Origin: a virus
IMG/VR virus record: IMGVR_UViG_3300034010_001077
Span: 1 to 24,591 of that record
Length of the DNA: 24,591 nucleotides
Reading direction: 5' to 3' (one strand)
Shown: positions 1 to 7,008 of the stretch, piece after piece
Layout: each line of letters starts with the position of its first letter
Numbering within the stretch: position 1 is the first letter of the stretch
The notes under the pieces: generated by a model
Told to the model about the DNA's origin: nothing
What the model saw: the letters and a program-made list of their open reading frames with translations, nothing else
The model's database searches: none
Program-made: the position numbers and the translations under genes

Positions 1-23
1 ACTACTCTTGGTGCGTGCAGTCT

Positions 24-1520
24 CTACTCCACCGTATCATCCGCGACGGCAGGCGCGCCACTGGTCTGGGCGCTGCCGGTTTTCGTAACCCGGCGTGGGT
101 CGCTATCGAGCACCAGCCCCAGCGCATCCAGCTTGGCGTTGGTGGCGGCGATTTCCGCCAGCACCGCGTCGGGGTTGCGGCCCTGTTTCGCGATCACCTC
201 GGCCAGCGTCATGGTGCCGGACCGGATCGACAGCAGGTTGGCCATCGCGTCCTTCTGCGGATCGACGGCTTCGAACTTCGGAGGCGACCATTCGACCGGC
301 ACATCGGGCGACGGGATCTGGCCCGCCGCCCATGCCGCTTCGGTGAACCAGCGCCAGACGGGGGCGCAGAACATCGGGATGAACAGCTGCCATTGCACGG
401 CGTCGATCTGGCGGCGGAACTCGACGAGCCCGGCCCGGATCGAGGAATAATTGACCTGGCTGAGATCGCCGGTCAGCAGCTCGTAGGGCACCCGGAACCC
501 GGCCGAGATCGTGTGCAGGCTGGCCCGCTTGTACTCACCATAGCCGCCGGTGGCGGACGGCTGGTTGAAGCGGATGTCCTTGCCGCCCCGTGCATAGGCA
601 ATCAGCCCCGGCTCGAACTGCTCGACCCGATTGCCGTCGGCATCGACAACGGTGGGTGCGATGCCTTGCTGGGATTCGTCGTCGCCAAAGACGATGGCGG
701 TGACGCAGGCCTCGGTCTTCTTGCGAACCAGTTCGGCCACTTCATAGTCGTCGAGATCGCGTAAGGACCGGATCACCGGCGCGCCCCAGGGAACACCGCG
801 CGCCTGCGTGCGCTGCTTTTCATAGACATGGGCGATCTCGGTCGCGGGAACCGGGCGGCTGTCGAGCCCGCCCCGCAGCGCCCCATGTGCATCGCCGGGG
901 TGTTCCGGGTGCAGCCAGTAGGCGCGGCGTTTGCCGACCGGGTCGAACTCGATGCCCTGCACGATGCGGCCTGCGCCGACGTTGCTGGACTTGGTGGCGT
1001 CAAGAAAGTCTGCCTCGAGCACCTGCAATTGCAGCGGCACCGCCAGACCGTCGCTGGCTCGCCGCAATCTGCGACGCACCAGCACCTCGCCAGCCTCGAC
1101 CATTTCGCGGCAGATCAGCGTCTGCAACCCGTAGAAATCCAGCTGGCCATCGGCATCGCAATCCGCCGTCCAGCGCTCGAAGAGCGCATCGACCTTGCGG
1201 TCCAGCTTGTCATCGCCGCTGGCAGCGCGGGGCATGATGCCAGAACCGACGATGTTGTTCACAAGCACCGCCACGGCCTTGGCCGCATGCGGGTTGTTGC
1301 GCACGAGATCGCGCATCCGGTCGCGCAATAGCGCCCCTGCCACGCCGATTTCGGTGTCGGCCGAAGATCCCGGCGCGCGCCAGCCCTCCGTGCGCCGCCC
1401 CTTGGACGCGCCGTCATAGCCGCGCGTCAGGGTCTCGAAGGCCTGCCGTGCCAGCACGCGCCGGGCGGCTGCGCGCGGGGCGACCGAGGCGATGGCATGG
1501 TCCATCCAGTTCGCGGGCAT
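24..1520 (-). CDS. Phage portal protein (lambda gpB-like family)
   Basis: 498-aa protein resembling the lambda-type portal family, which forms the dodecameric ring at the capsid vertex through which DNA enters and to which the head-tail connector binds. The N-terminal part carries a typical portal stretch (RDLVRNNPHAAKAVAVLVNNIVG, read in two halves around residues 70-93), then a region containing YGEYKRASLHTISAGFRVPYE-type sequence followed by LTGDLSQVNYSSIRAG, a strong family hallmark. Length fits the family. Its ATG overlaps the TGA of the upstream head-tail joiner by one base, so translation is probably coupled. The gene order small terminase, large terminase, gpW, portal matches lambdoid packaging modules. 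The protein is complete, ending in TAG at 24-26; a prohead protease would be expected beyond the left edge but is not visible. Function is inferred from family resemblance. Confidence 0.93.
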   Translation of the reverse strand: MPANWMDHAIASVAPRAAARRVLARQAFETLTRGYDGASKGRRTEGWRAPGSSADTEIGVAGALLRDRMRDLVRNNPHAAKAVAVLVNNIVGSGIMPRAASGDDKLDRKVDALFERWTADCDADGQLDFYGLQTLICREMVEAGEVLVRRRLRRASDGLAVPLQLQVLEADFLDATKSSNVGAGRIVQGIEFDPVGKRRAYWLHPEHPGDAHGALRGGLDSRPVPATEIAHVYEKQRTQARGVPWGAPVIRSLRDLDDYEVAELVRKKTEACVTAIVFGDDESQQGIAPTVVDADGNRVEQFEPGLIAYARGGKDIRFNQPSATGGYGEYKRASLHTISAGFRVPYELLTGDLSQVNYSSIRAGLVEFRRQIDAVQWQLFIPMFCAPVWRWFTEAAWAAGQIPSPDVPVEWSPPKFEAVDPQKDAMANLLSIRSGTMTLAEVIAKQGRNPDAVLAEIAATNAKLDALGLVLDSDPRRVTKTGSAQTSGAPAVADDTVE

Positions 1521-1729
1521 CAGCGATCCCCACGGCTGAAGCCCGCCAACCCGGCAATCGGCAATGGCCGCGCGGTGCCCGCGATGGCGCGTTCGATGGT
1601 CCGGATGCGGCCCAGCAGATCCTCTGCCGAGCCGTAATCCACCGACTTGCCGTCATAACTGACCCGGGTCGTGCCGCTGGCATAGGCCCGGCGCAACGCG
1701 GCCAGTTCGGTTTCCGTCCAGTCGGTCAT
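1520..1729 (-). CDS. gpW-like head-tail joining protein
   Basis: 69-aa protein beginning MTDWTETELAALRRAYASG, with the short helical then beta-hairpin layout of the gpW family (lambda gpW, 68 aa), which plugs the portal after packaging and forms the platform for tail joining. I chose the ATG at 1727-1729 because it gives the family length and starts one base after the large terminase stop. A longer in-frame extension back to 1978 only reads the terminase gene in the wrong frame and has no family character. The stop overlaps the portal start by one base (TGATG). Position between the large terminase and portal agrees with the lambda gene order A-W-B. Confidence 0.88.
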   Translation of the reverse strand: MTDWTETELAALRRAYASGTTRVSYDGKSVDYGSAEDLLGRIRTIERAIAGTARPLPIAGLAGFSRGDR

Positions 1730-1730
1730 G

Positions 1731-4700
1731 TCAGAACCATCCTCCGCGTCGGCCCAGCCAGTCCGACTGGCGTTTTCCCTGGGGTGCGGCTTGCGGCCGG
1801 TTGACCCGCCCAGCCGCATCCTCCGTCGTTGGCGCCGCCCCGAGCTGATCCTCGAGATCGCGCCATTTCTCGTCGGTCCATCGATCCGCGCCCGCGATCC
1901 AGGCGGCGGCGCGGGCATAGACCCGGCAATCCAGCGCCTCGTTGCGTTCGCGCAGCTTCTGCCATTCCAGCCGGGCAAAGCCGCGCTTCGTGCGCACCGT
2001 CACCAGTTGTTCCGCCACGAACTGCTTCAGCCATTCGTTCTCGACCCAATGCGGCAGGTGCACCGATCCCGGCGGAAAAGCCGCCCCCTCGGCCATGTCT
2101 TCCTCGGTCGGCCGTTCCAGCCGCAGGAAGCGGTAGGTTTCGGCCTTGAAGGTAGACACCGCCACGGTCCAGAGCCGCGCGCCGCGCCGCAGGCGTTTGC
2201 CACCCTCGGTCGCGTCGACAAAGGTCGGCCCCGACACCGGGCTGGAGCGGTTGAACCCTTCAACGCCCTTGACTGGCGACACCTGTGCGAAGCCCTGCGC
2301 CCGCGACCAGGAATAGACCGCCGGGGCCTCGTAGCCCGTGTCGATGGCCAGCCGCGCGATACGCAGATGCGCCCCGCGTTCATGCGGCCAGGACCGGTCC
2401 AGTAGCGTCGTCAGTTCCGACCACGCGTCATGCCGATCCGGCCCGCCTTCGATCACGACATGATCGACGAGCCAGCTTTCCAGACCCCGACCCCAGGCCC
2501 AGACATCGACCTCGATCCGGTCCTTCTGGACGTCGGCCCCGGCGGTCAGGAACAGCCCGCCCGCAGGGACCGTGCCGGATTTCCAGCGCTCGCGCCGGTC
2601 GTAGAGCCTTTGCCAGTCAGGGGCTTCGCCAGTTTCGACCCATGTCTCGCCAAGGATCGTGTTGCGGAATGCCTTGATCGCCTCGTCCGAGCCTTGGGCC
2701 GCTTCCCATGACCGCACGATCCGCTCCCAACTCAGCCAGCCGATCGGCGAGTAGAGCGCCGAGAGGTGATACCCGACCGTGGTCGGATCGGCGGCGACGG
2801 CGGTCGCCCGCCATTCGCCGCCCTCCAGCATCGCTGTCTTGTGGTGTTCGCCGATGGGCTGGTCGCAACCCTCGCAGTGATATTCCGCCGTTTCCGGCTT
2901 CCCTTTTTGCCAGCGCAGCCGGTCGAACTTCAGCCATTGCGCATAGCCGCAGTGCGGACACGGCACGAAGAACCGGCGCTGGTCGGAGGCCTCATACTCG
3001 CGCTCGATGCGCGACAGCCCCCGGATGGTGGGCGTCGAGACCAGGAAGACCTTGCGCCGATGGGCGAAGGTCAGCGACCGCGCTTCCGCCAGCGTGACGG
3101 GATCACCTTCCTCGTCGGCCGAGGCCGGATAGGCATCGACCTCGTCGAGGAAGATGTACCGCGCCGGGGTAGACCTCAGCCCGACCGCCGAATTCGCCCC
3201 GGTCATGATCAGGATGCCGCCCGCGAATTCCTTCGACAGCATGGTGTTGCCCGCGTCGCGTGACCGGGCCGGTTTGACCCTCTCCCGCAGGTCGGGACTT
3301 TCGTCGATCAGCGGATCGATGCGCTGGCGCGAGTTGCGTTTGGCCAGTTCGACCGTCGGCTGGACCGCCAGCATCGGGCCCGGGGCCTGGTGGATCGCAA
3401 ACCCGATCCAGTTGTTCCCGGCTTCGGTGTTGTGGGTCGGGATCCAGCCCCTGCCGCAAAGGAAGAGGTGGCTGGACGAGTCAACCTCGATGCAGCGCAC
3501 CGGGACGCTGGGCACGGGCTGGATGGCGACGATCCGGCGACGCCGGCTCTTCCATGGCCGACCCTTCTCCAACGACCGCATCCGGGCGAGCTTGCGCGAG
3601 AGGCGGAACATCGGTTCCTCGGCATAGGCAGTCCAGGATATTCGCCAGTATTCGGCTGCCGCGCATTCGCGACCGTCACGCCCGAAGACCTTGCGACGCG
3701 CCGTGCCGTGGTAGGTCGCAGGCTTGTAGCCCAACCCGCGCAAGAGTTCGACCATGGCCTCCACCAGTCCTCGGTCGGCATTCGAGAACTCGCAGCGCTT
3801 GCCATCCGGCGAGATCGTGCCGTCCGAGTCCATCAGCCCTCGCACAAGTTCCAGCCGCTGCCACCGGCTGGCCCGCATGTAGGCAAGCGGCACGTGCTTG
3901 TTGTCGAGGACGTCGAGCTGCCGCAGGCGCGTCACGAAGCGCGACCGGAAGCCGTCCGAGAGCGAGGCCCCATTCCCGCTTCGCATCCGGAAGGTCGGGT
4001 CGATCACCACATTGGCGATCCTGCCCTTGCGCCAGTGCGGCAGCCGGAATTCGGCCTGGACGCCACAAGCGCGCAGGTGCTCGACAACCTCGCCATCCTC
4101 CTCATGGACCGAGATGTGGTTCATGATTGACGCGCCATCGCCGAGCCAGAGACCGAGCACATAGGGATGCAGGATCAGGTCCTGGTCCGGCATGTCGACC
4201 GGGTCGCAGCAGTCGATGGCATAGCGCCGCCGCTTGCCGGCAGCGCCGATGACCGCCCGTCCGGCCATCTCCGCCGTGCTCAGCGTCCGCGCGATGGGGC
4301 GGTCGTTCGTGAAGTCCCATACCGGCCAGCGATGGTCGCCATCCGCGACGATGCGCTCGCCGTCGTCGAATGCCAGCTCGAAACAGGGCCGATCTTCGAA
4401 CACCGGCGAGAGGCCAATCACCCGGCAGATGCGCCCGCGCTCGTCGTAGAGCAGATTGCCCTTTGCGAACTGGCCCATGGTCGTCCAGCCGAAGGGCGTG
4501 GGCACCGGCGTGTCGAGCGCGAGCGGCGCCCCGACCTGCGCGGCCTTCATGAACACGATCCGCTGGGTCGGATCGCCGGGCGACAGCCGGTCCATGATCT
4601 CGCGCATGTAGGGCGTGCGCGCCGCGCGATAGCGCCCCGGTTCCGCGGAGGCGCGCGACGCGAGCCTCCGGTGCCGATCCGCCCATTGCGAGACCGTCAG

Positions 4701-4826
4701 GTCGGCGTCGGGACGGATCCCGCTGCGCCATGCCCGAAGCAGACCCTCCGCCCCGTCAAAGTCGAGCAGTCCCTCACCCGAGCCCGGTACGAATCTCGGC
4801 AAGGCTGTCGAGCTGTGTACGGACAT
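1731..4826 (-). CDS. terL: Large terminase (GpA family) precursor containing an intein
   Basis: 1031-aa precursor; removing residues 101-466 as an intein leaves 665 aa, the normal size of a GpA-type terminase. The family packages DNA into the prohead using an N-terminal ATPase and a C-terminal nuclease that cuts the concatemer. Extein features seen: an N-terminal stretch with LTVSQWADRHRRL; the P-loop MKAAQVGA/TEAGNNW, split by the intein between Ala100 and Thr467; Walker B YIFLDEVDA near 557-565; a four-Cys zinc-binding pair CPHC (623-626) and CEGC (651-654); a nuclease motif AGADVQKDRIE with Asp765. It overlaps the small terminase gene by 53 bp, and the start is preceded by an AGAGG stretch. 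Because the intein interrupts the ATPase loop, activity should require protein splicing. Confidence 0.95.
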   Translation of the reverse strand: MSVHSSTALPRFVPGSGEGLLDFDGAEGLLRAWRSGIRPDADLTVSQWADRHRRLASRASAEPGRYRAARTPYMREIMDRLSPGDPTQRIVFMKAAQVGAPLALDTPVPTPFGWTTMGQFAKGNLLYDERGRICRVIGLSPVFEDRPCFELAFDDGERIVADGDHRWPVWDFTNDRPIARTLSTAEMAGRAVIGAAGKRRRYAIDCCDPVDMPDQDLILHPYVLGLWLGDGASIMNHISVHEEDGEVVEHLRACGVQAEFRLPHWRKGRIANVVIDPTFRMRSGNGASLSDGFRSRFVTRLRQLDVLDNKHVPLAYMRASRWQRLELVRGLMDSDGTISPDGKRCEFSNADRGLVEAMVELLRGLGYKPATYHGTARRKVFGRDGRECAAAEYWRISWTAYAEEPMFRLSRKLARMRSLEKGRPWKSRRRRIVAIQPVPSVPVRCIEVDSSSHLFLCGRGWIPTHNTEAGNNWIGFAIHQAPGPMLAVQPTVELAKRNSRQRIDPLIDESPDLRERVKPARSRDAGNTMLSKEFAGGILIMTGANSAVGLRSTPARYIFLDEVDAYPASADEEGDPVTLAEARSLTFAHRRKVFLVSTPTIRGLSRIEREYEASDQRRFFVPCPHCGYAQWLKFDRLRWQKGKPETAEYHCEGCDQPIGEHHKTAMLEGGEWRATAVAADPTTVGYHLSALYSPIGWLSWERIVRSWEAAQGSDEAIKAFRNTILGETWVETGEAPDWQRLYDRRERWKSGTVPAGGLFLTAGADVQKDRIEVDVWAWGRGLESWLVDHVVIEGGPDRHDAWSELTTLLDRSWPHERGAHLRIARLAIDTGYEAPAVYSWSRAQGFAQVSPVKGVEGFNRSSPVSGPTFVDATEGGKRLRRGARLWTVAVSTFKAETYRFLRLERPTEEDMAEGAAFPPGSVHLPHWVENEWLKQFVAEQLVTVRTKRGFARLEWQKLRERNEALDCRVYARAAAWIAGADRWTDEKWRDLEDQLGAAPTTEDAAGRVNRPQAAPQGKRQSDWLGRRGGWF
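3429..4526 (-). mobile_element. Class 3 intein (Pro1, WCT motif) with LAGLIDADG homing endonuclease
   Basis: 366-residue intein, residues 101-466 of the terminase precursor. Block A starts PLALDTPVPTPFGWTTMG, so the first residue is Pro rather than Cys or Ser. Block B reads GERIVADGDHRW, with His165 and Trp167. Block F reads VRCIEVDSSSHLF, with Cys445 at the position usually held by Asp. Block G reads GWIPTHN, with Thr464 before His465-Asn466, followed by extein Thr467. Trp, Cys and Thr at these positions with no nucleophile at position 1 are the published signature of class 3 inteins, typified by the Pro1 intein of mycobacteriophage Bethlehem DnaB, which start splicing from the block F Cys. 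Two dodecapeptide motifs, VLGLWLGDG (223-231) and LVRGLMDSDG (327-336), mark a full LAGLIDADG endonuclease. No frameshift or stop interrupts it. Confidence 0.93.
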
Positions 4827-5385
4827 GGGTTTCGAGCAGCCTCTGGATCAGTGCGGCAGTCACCGCAGATTGCGAAGGGGCGTCGACCGTCGTCTGCCCT
4901 TCTCCGGTCGCTGCCGTCAGTTCGGCTGCCATCAGCGCCGCAGCGCGCGCCGGCCACGTCACCCACGCATCCCGCTCCTCCCGCGCCAGCCGGAACACCA
5001 GCGTCTCCGCCCGGGCGCGATCGATCAGCTCGCCCTTCAGTTTTTGCAGCCTGATCCGCCGCTCCTGCGCCTTCAGCACCTCGTTCGCGGTCTTGGCCTG
5101 AAGGTAGGTCGTGCCCCCGCCAACTGCGGGAACCGCCAGACCCTGTTCGCGCAGCGTATCGCCGACGGCAGCGACGGCCGCCTCGGGGACTGGCCGCAAC
5201 TTGGGCTCGGGCGGCTTCCGGGTCTTCGACGGGTCCGTCGTCTCGACACGCCGGGCATCGCTGGCCTCCGCATCGATGCTGCCATCCGCGAACAGAACCA
5301 ACCGCTCGGCCGTCTTGGCCTTCTGGATCGCGCCCCGCGACAAGCCGACATGCGCGGCGTACTGGCGCTCGCTCATGCCCTGCAT
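4774..5385 (-). CDS. terS: Terminase small subunit (gpNu1-like)
   Basis: 203-aa protein in the position of a small terminase, directly upstream of and overlapping the large subunit. It should bind the packaging start site and recruit the large subunit. The N-terminus (MSERQYAAHVGLSRGAIQKAK) looks like a winged helix-turn-helix, as in gpNu1; the middle (residues about 60-95) is Pro/Ala rich and probably a linker; the segment with LKAQERRIRLQKLKGELIDR (about 105-125) is charged and likely coiled coil; the rest has the RLAREERDAWVTWPARAAALMAAEL pattern of Nu1-type proteins (read in two parts). Two Met codons are possible, at 5385 and 5376; the second begins exactly at the HTH. The 113-bp gap to the divergent gene at 5499 should hold promoters for both, but I could not place them. 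Confidence 0.85.
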   Translation of the reverse strand: MQGMSERQYAAHVGLSRGAIQKAKTAERLVLFADGSIDAEASDARRVETTDPSKTRKPPEPKLRPVPEAAVAAVGDTLREQGLAVPAVGGGTTYLQAKTANEVLKAQERRIRLQKLKGELIDRARAETLVFRLAREERDAWVTWPARAAALMAAELTAATGEGQTTVDAPSQSAVTAALIQRLLETHVRTQLDSLAEIRTGLG

Positions 5386-5498
5386 CTGTGGCTCCGATTA
5401 TCATTCAAGATCATGTGCTTATCGACTTGATCAGCGCGGCGGAGAGAGCGAACCTGTCTCCGGAACAACGATGCAACTCACTCCGGAAAGGCAAGCCG

Positions 5499-5675
5499 AT
5501 GACCTCCAACGCCAGGATCGAAGCGCTCCTCCTCGCCATCGCACAGAAGCACATCCCCGGCATCGAGACCCTCGAAGAACGCAAGTCGGATGACCTCGAC
5601 TTCCACGACATCGCGGTCTGGTCGCTCCACGACGCCCTGAAGGCGGCCTACGAGGCCGGACGCGCCACCCGCTGA
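5499..5675 (+). CDS. Small conserved acidic protein, DUF6900-like
   Basis: 58-aa protein starting MTSNARIEALLLAIAQKH and containing LDFHDIAVWSLHDALKAAYE. The pattern resembles the small DUF6900-type proteins of alphaproteobacterial mobile elements, whose function is unknown; this assignment is from memory. I chose the ATG at 5499 because GGAAAGG lies about nine bases upstream; an in-frame GTG at 5388 would add a poorly conserved-looking 37-residue extension. It is first of four plus-strand genes facing away from the packaging module, with 12 bp to the next gene. Confidence 0.72.
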   Translation: MTSNARIEALLLAIAQKHIPGIETLEERKSDDLDFHDIAVWSLHDALKAAYEAGRATR

Positions 5676-5687
5676 AACGAGGACGCC

Positions 5688-5915
5688 ATGCCCCGTACAA
5701 GCACCCCGAAACAGCCCTGCGCCCTCGACGCCTTCCTTGCCGCCAAGGTCGAGATCGACGCGATGCTGGAGCGCCTCGCCGCCCTCAGCGCCGACCATTT
5801 CGAGACCAGCCCCGACGAGATCGACTGGGGCCATGTCGGCACCCTGAACCATTATCGTGATCGCCTGCGCGAGATCACCAACATGGCCTTCAAGGAAGGC
5901 GAACACGCCGAATAG
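5688..5915 (+). CDS. Small hypothetical protein (75 aa)
   Basis: I do not recognise this protein. It starts MPRTSTPKQPCALDAFLAAK and is mostly helical-looking, with many Asp, Glu, Ala and Leu residues and no membrane segment or cysteine pair (one Cys only). The segment AALSADHFETSPDEIDWGHV is acidic. An ACGAGGA ribosome binding site sits just before the ATG, 12 bp after the stop of the preceding gene, so the two are probably cotranscribed. Position in an accessory plus-strand island suggests cargo or an anti-host function, but nothing in the sequence shows which. Confidence 0.7.
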   Translation: MPRTSTPKQPCALDAFLAAKVEIDAMLERLAALSADHFETSPDEIDWGHVGTLNHYRDRLREITNMAFKEGEHAE

Positions 5916-5924
5916 CTCGACCCA

Positions 5925-5980
5925 ACCATCGCGCCAGCCCCGCCCTGCGGGGCTTGGCCTCGTAGAAGGGACGCGATGGT
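5925..5980 (+). promoter_or_regulatory. Nested inverted repeat between two small genes
   Basis: An outer perfect 9-bp pair (ACCATCGCG at 5925-5933 and CGCGATGGT at 5972-5980) encloses an inner perfect 8-bp hairpin (AGCCCCGC at 5936-5943, loop CCT, GCGGGGCT at 5947-5954). It fills most of the 91-bp gap between the 75-aa and 65-aa genes. There is no T-run, so a simple intrinsic terminator is unlikely; an RNA structure controlling the next gene or a protein-binding dyad fits better. Function is not known. Confidence 0.6.
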
Positions 5981-6006
5981 CGCGGCCCGGATACGGAGAC
6001 GACCCG

Positions 6007-6204
6007 ATGACGCTTCTGCACTCCCAACCCTGTCTCGTGCTCACCGACCGTGGCGGTGAGATCGGCTGGCTCGGCCAGTTCCCTGATTTTGCCACCGGTC
6101 AAGCCGCCATGGCACACTGGCTGAAAGCGGCCGACCGCGATCCCGAGGACGCCGCCTTCATCCTCCCCATCCTCGGCTTTGGCCGCCCCGCGATGGAGGG
6201 CTGA
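6007..6204 (+). CDS. Small hypothetical protein (65 aa)
   Basis: Unrecognised 65-aa protein starting MTLLHSQPCLVLTDRGGEIG and ending FILPILGFGRPAMEG. It has no obvious motif or membrane helix; the composition is that of a small folded domain. I chose the ATG at 6007 because GGAGACG lies six bases upstream. Longer in-frame reading upstream passes through the hairpin region and looks non-coding. It ends three bases before the start of the DUF3489 gene, so the two are probably translated together. Confidence 0.7.
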   Translation: MTLLHSQPCLVLTDRGGEIGWLGQFPDFATGQAAMAHWLKAADRDPEDAAFILPILGFGRPAMEG

Positions 6205-6207
6205 ACC

Positions 6208-6729
6208 ATGACCCAGCTGACCGATGCACAAGCCGTGATCCTGTCCACCGCCTGTGCCCGCGAAGACGGGATGGTGTTTCCCATCACCGCCAAGCTGAAG
6301 GGCGGCGCCGTCGGCAATGTCTGCAAGAGCCTCCTGAAGCTCGGGCTGATCGAGGAAATCCCCGCCAGCGACCTCAACACCGTCTGGCGGCATGACGAGG
6401 AACGCGGGGCGATCACGCTCCGCGCCACGCCATTGGCTTTCGCGACCCTCGGGATCGGCGAGGATGCGGCGCAGCAGCCGGACGGACCGGCCGGGACTGC
6501 CCCCGCACCAGAACCCACGCACCGCCGCAGCGGCACCAAGCAGGAGGCCGTGATCGCCATGCTCCGCGTCGAGGGGGGCGCGACCATCGCGGAAATCGTC
6601 GCCGCCACGAAGTGGGCCAGCCACACGACCAGAGGCTTTCTGTCTGGCGCGCTGAAGAAGCGGCTCGGGCTCGAGGTGACCTCCGAGAAGGTCGAGAACC
6701 GGGGGCGGGTGTACAAATTGCGCGGCTGA
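6208..6729 (+). CDS. DUF3489 domain protein (winged-helix-like)
   Basis: 173-aa protein. The C-terminal 65 residues (SGTKQEAVIAMLRVEGGATI..., then TRGFLSGALKKRLGLEVTSE, then VENRGRVYKL) match the pattern of DUF3489, a small winged-helix-like domain common in alphaproteobacterial phages and plasmids, of unproven function. The N-terminal half (about 1-85) starts MTQLTDAQAVILSTACARED and looks like a second helix-turn-helix; residues about 86-108 form a Pro/Ala-rich linker. A DNA-binding regulatory role is inferred. It is last in the plus-strand island and is followed by a strong hairpin terminator. Confidence 0.85.
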   Translation: MTQLTDAQAVILSTACAREDGMVFPITAKLKGGAVGNVCKSLLKLGLIEEIPASDLNTVWRHDEERGAITLRATPLAFATLGIGEDAAQQPDGPAGTAPAPEPTHRRSGTKQEAVIAMLRVEGGATIAEIVAATKWASHTTRGFLSGALKKRLGLEVTSEKVENRGRVYKLRG

Positions 6730-6755
6730 CGCAGCGCAACTCAACGAACCAGATG

Positions 6756-6779
6756 CCGCCGCCCATATTCGGGCGGCGG
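6756..6779. terminator. Bidirectional intrinsic terminator
   Basis: CCGCCGCCC (6756-6764), six-base loop, GGGCGGCGG (6771-6779): a perfect 9-bp GC stem followed on the plus strand by TTCTTCATTCT. It lies between the ends of two convergent genes (stops at 6729 and 6784) and can serve both. Confidence 0.8.
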
Positions 6780-6783
6780 TTCT

Positions 6784-7008
6784 TCATTCTACGCTTCGCA
6801 ACCGGATCGCCTCGAACAGTCGCCGCAAGAGGTAGCCACGCGCCAGCGACACGCCGACGAAGGCGAGACCAATGGTCAGATGCTCGGCGAGCCCCGTCTC
6901 GATCCCGAACCACGGGAACACGACGATCTGTGTGGCGATGGCCAGAACGTAGCCGACGACAACGTTTGCCGTGGCCTCGACCATCGACATGGTCCGGCTC
7001 TGTCTCAT
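6784..7008 (-). CDS. Small two-helix membrane protein (DUF7220-like)
   Basis: 74-aa protein with two hydrophobic segments, roughly residues 13-34 (VVVGYVLAIATQIVVFPWFG) and 43-58 (HLTIGLAFVGVSLARG), and a basic C-terminus with LLRRLFEAIRLR. The pattern ANVVVGYVLAIATQIVVFP with a following SLARGYLLRRLF is one I associate with DUF7220, small membrane proteins from phages and mobile elements; function unknown. Its ATG overlaps the methyltransferase stop in an ATGA, so it is translated as the second gene of that unit. It might be a holin-like or membrane-associated accessory protein, but nothing shows that. Confidence 0.8.
   Translation of the reverse strand: MRQSRTMSMVEATANVVVGYVLAIATQIVVFPWFGIETGLAEHLTIGLAFVGVSLARGYLLRRLFEAIRLRSVE

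Noticed and set aside
1520-1978. 152-aa version of the gpW-like protein
   Set aside because: The extra N-terminal part reads the terminase gene out of frame; the 69-aa form matches the family length.
24-5385. Gene transfer agent cluster instead of a prophage
   Set aside because: The terminase, gpW and portal are of lambda type, and replication and recombinase genes are linked, unlike the typical rhodobacterial gene transfer agent.
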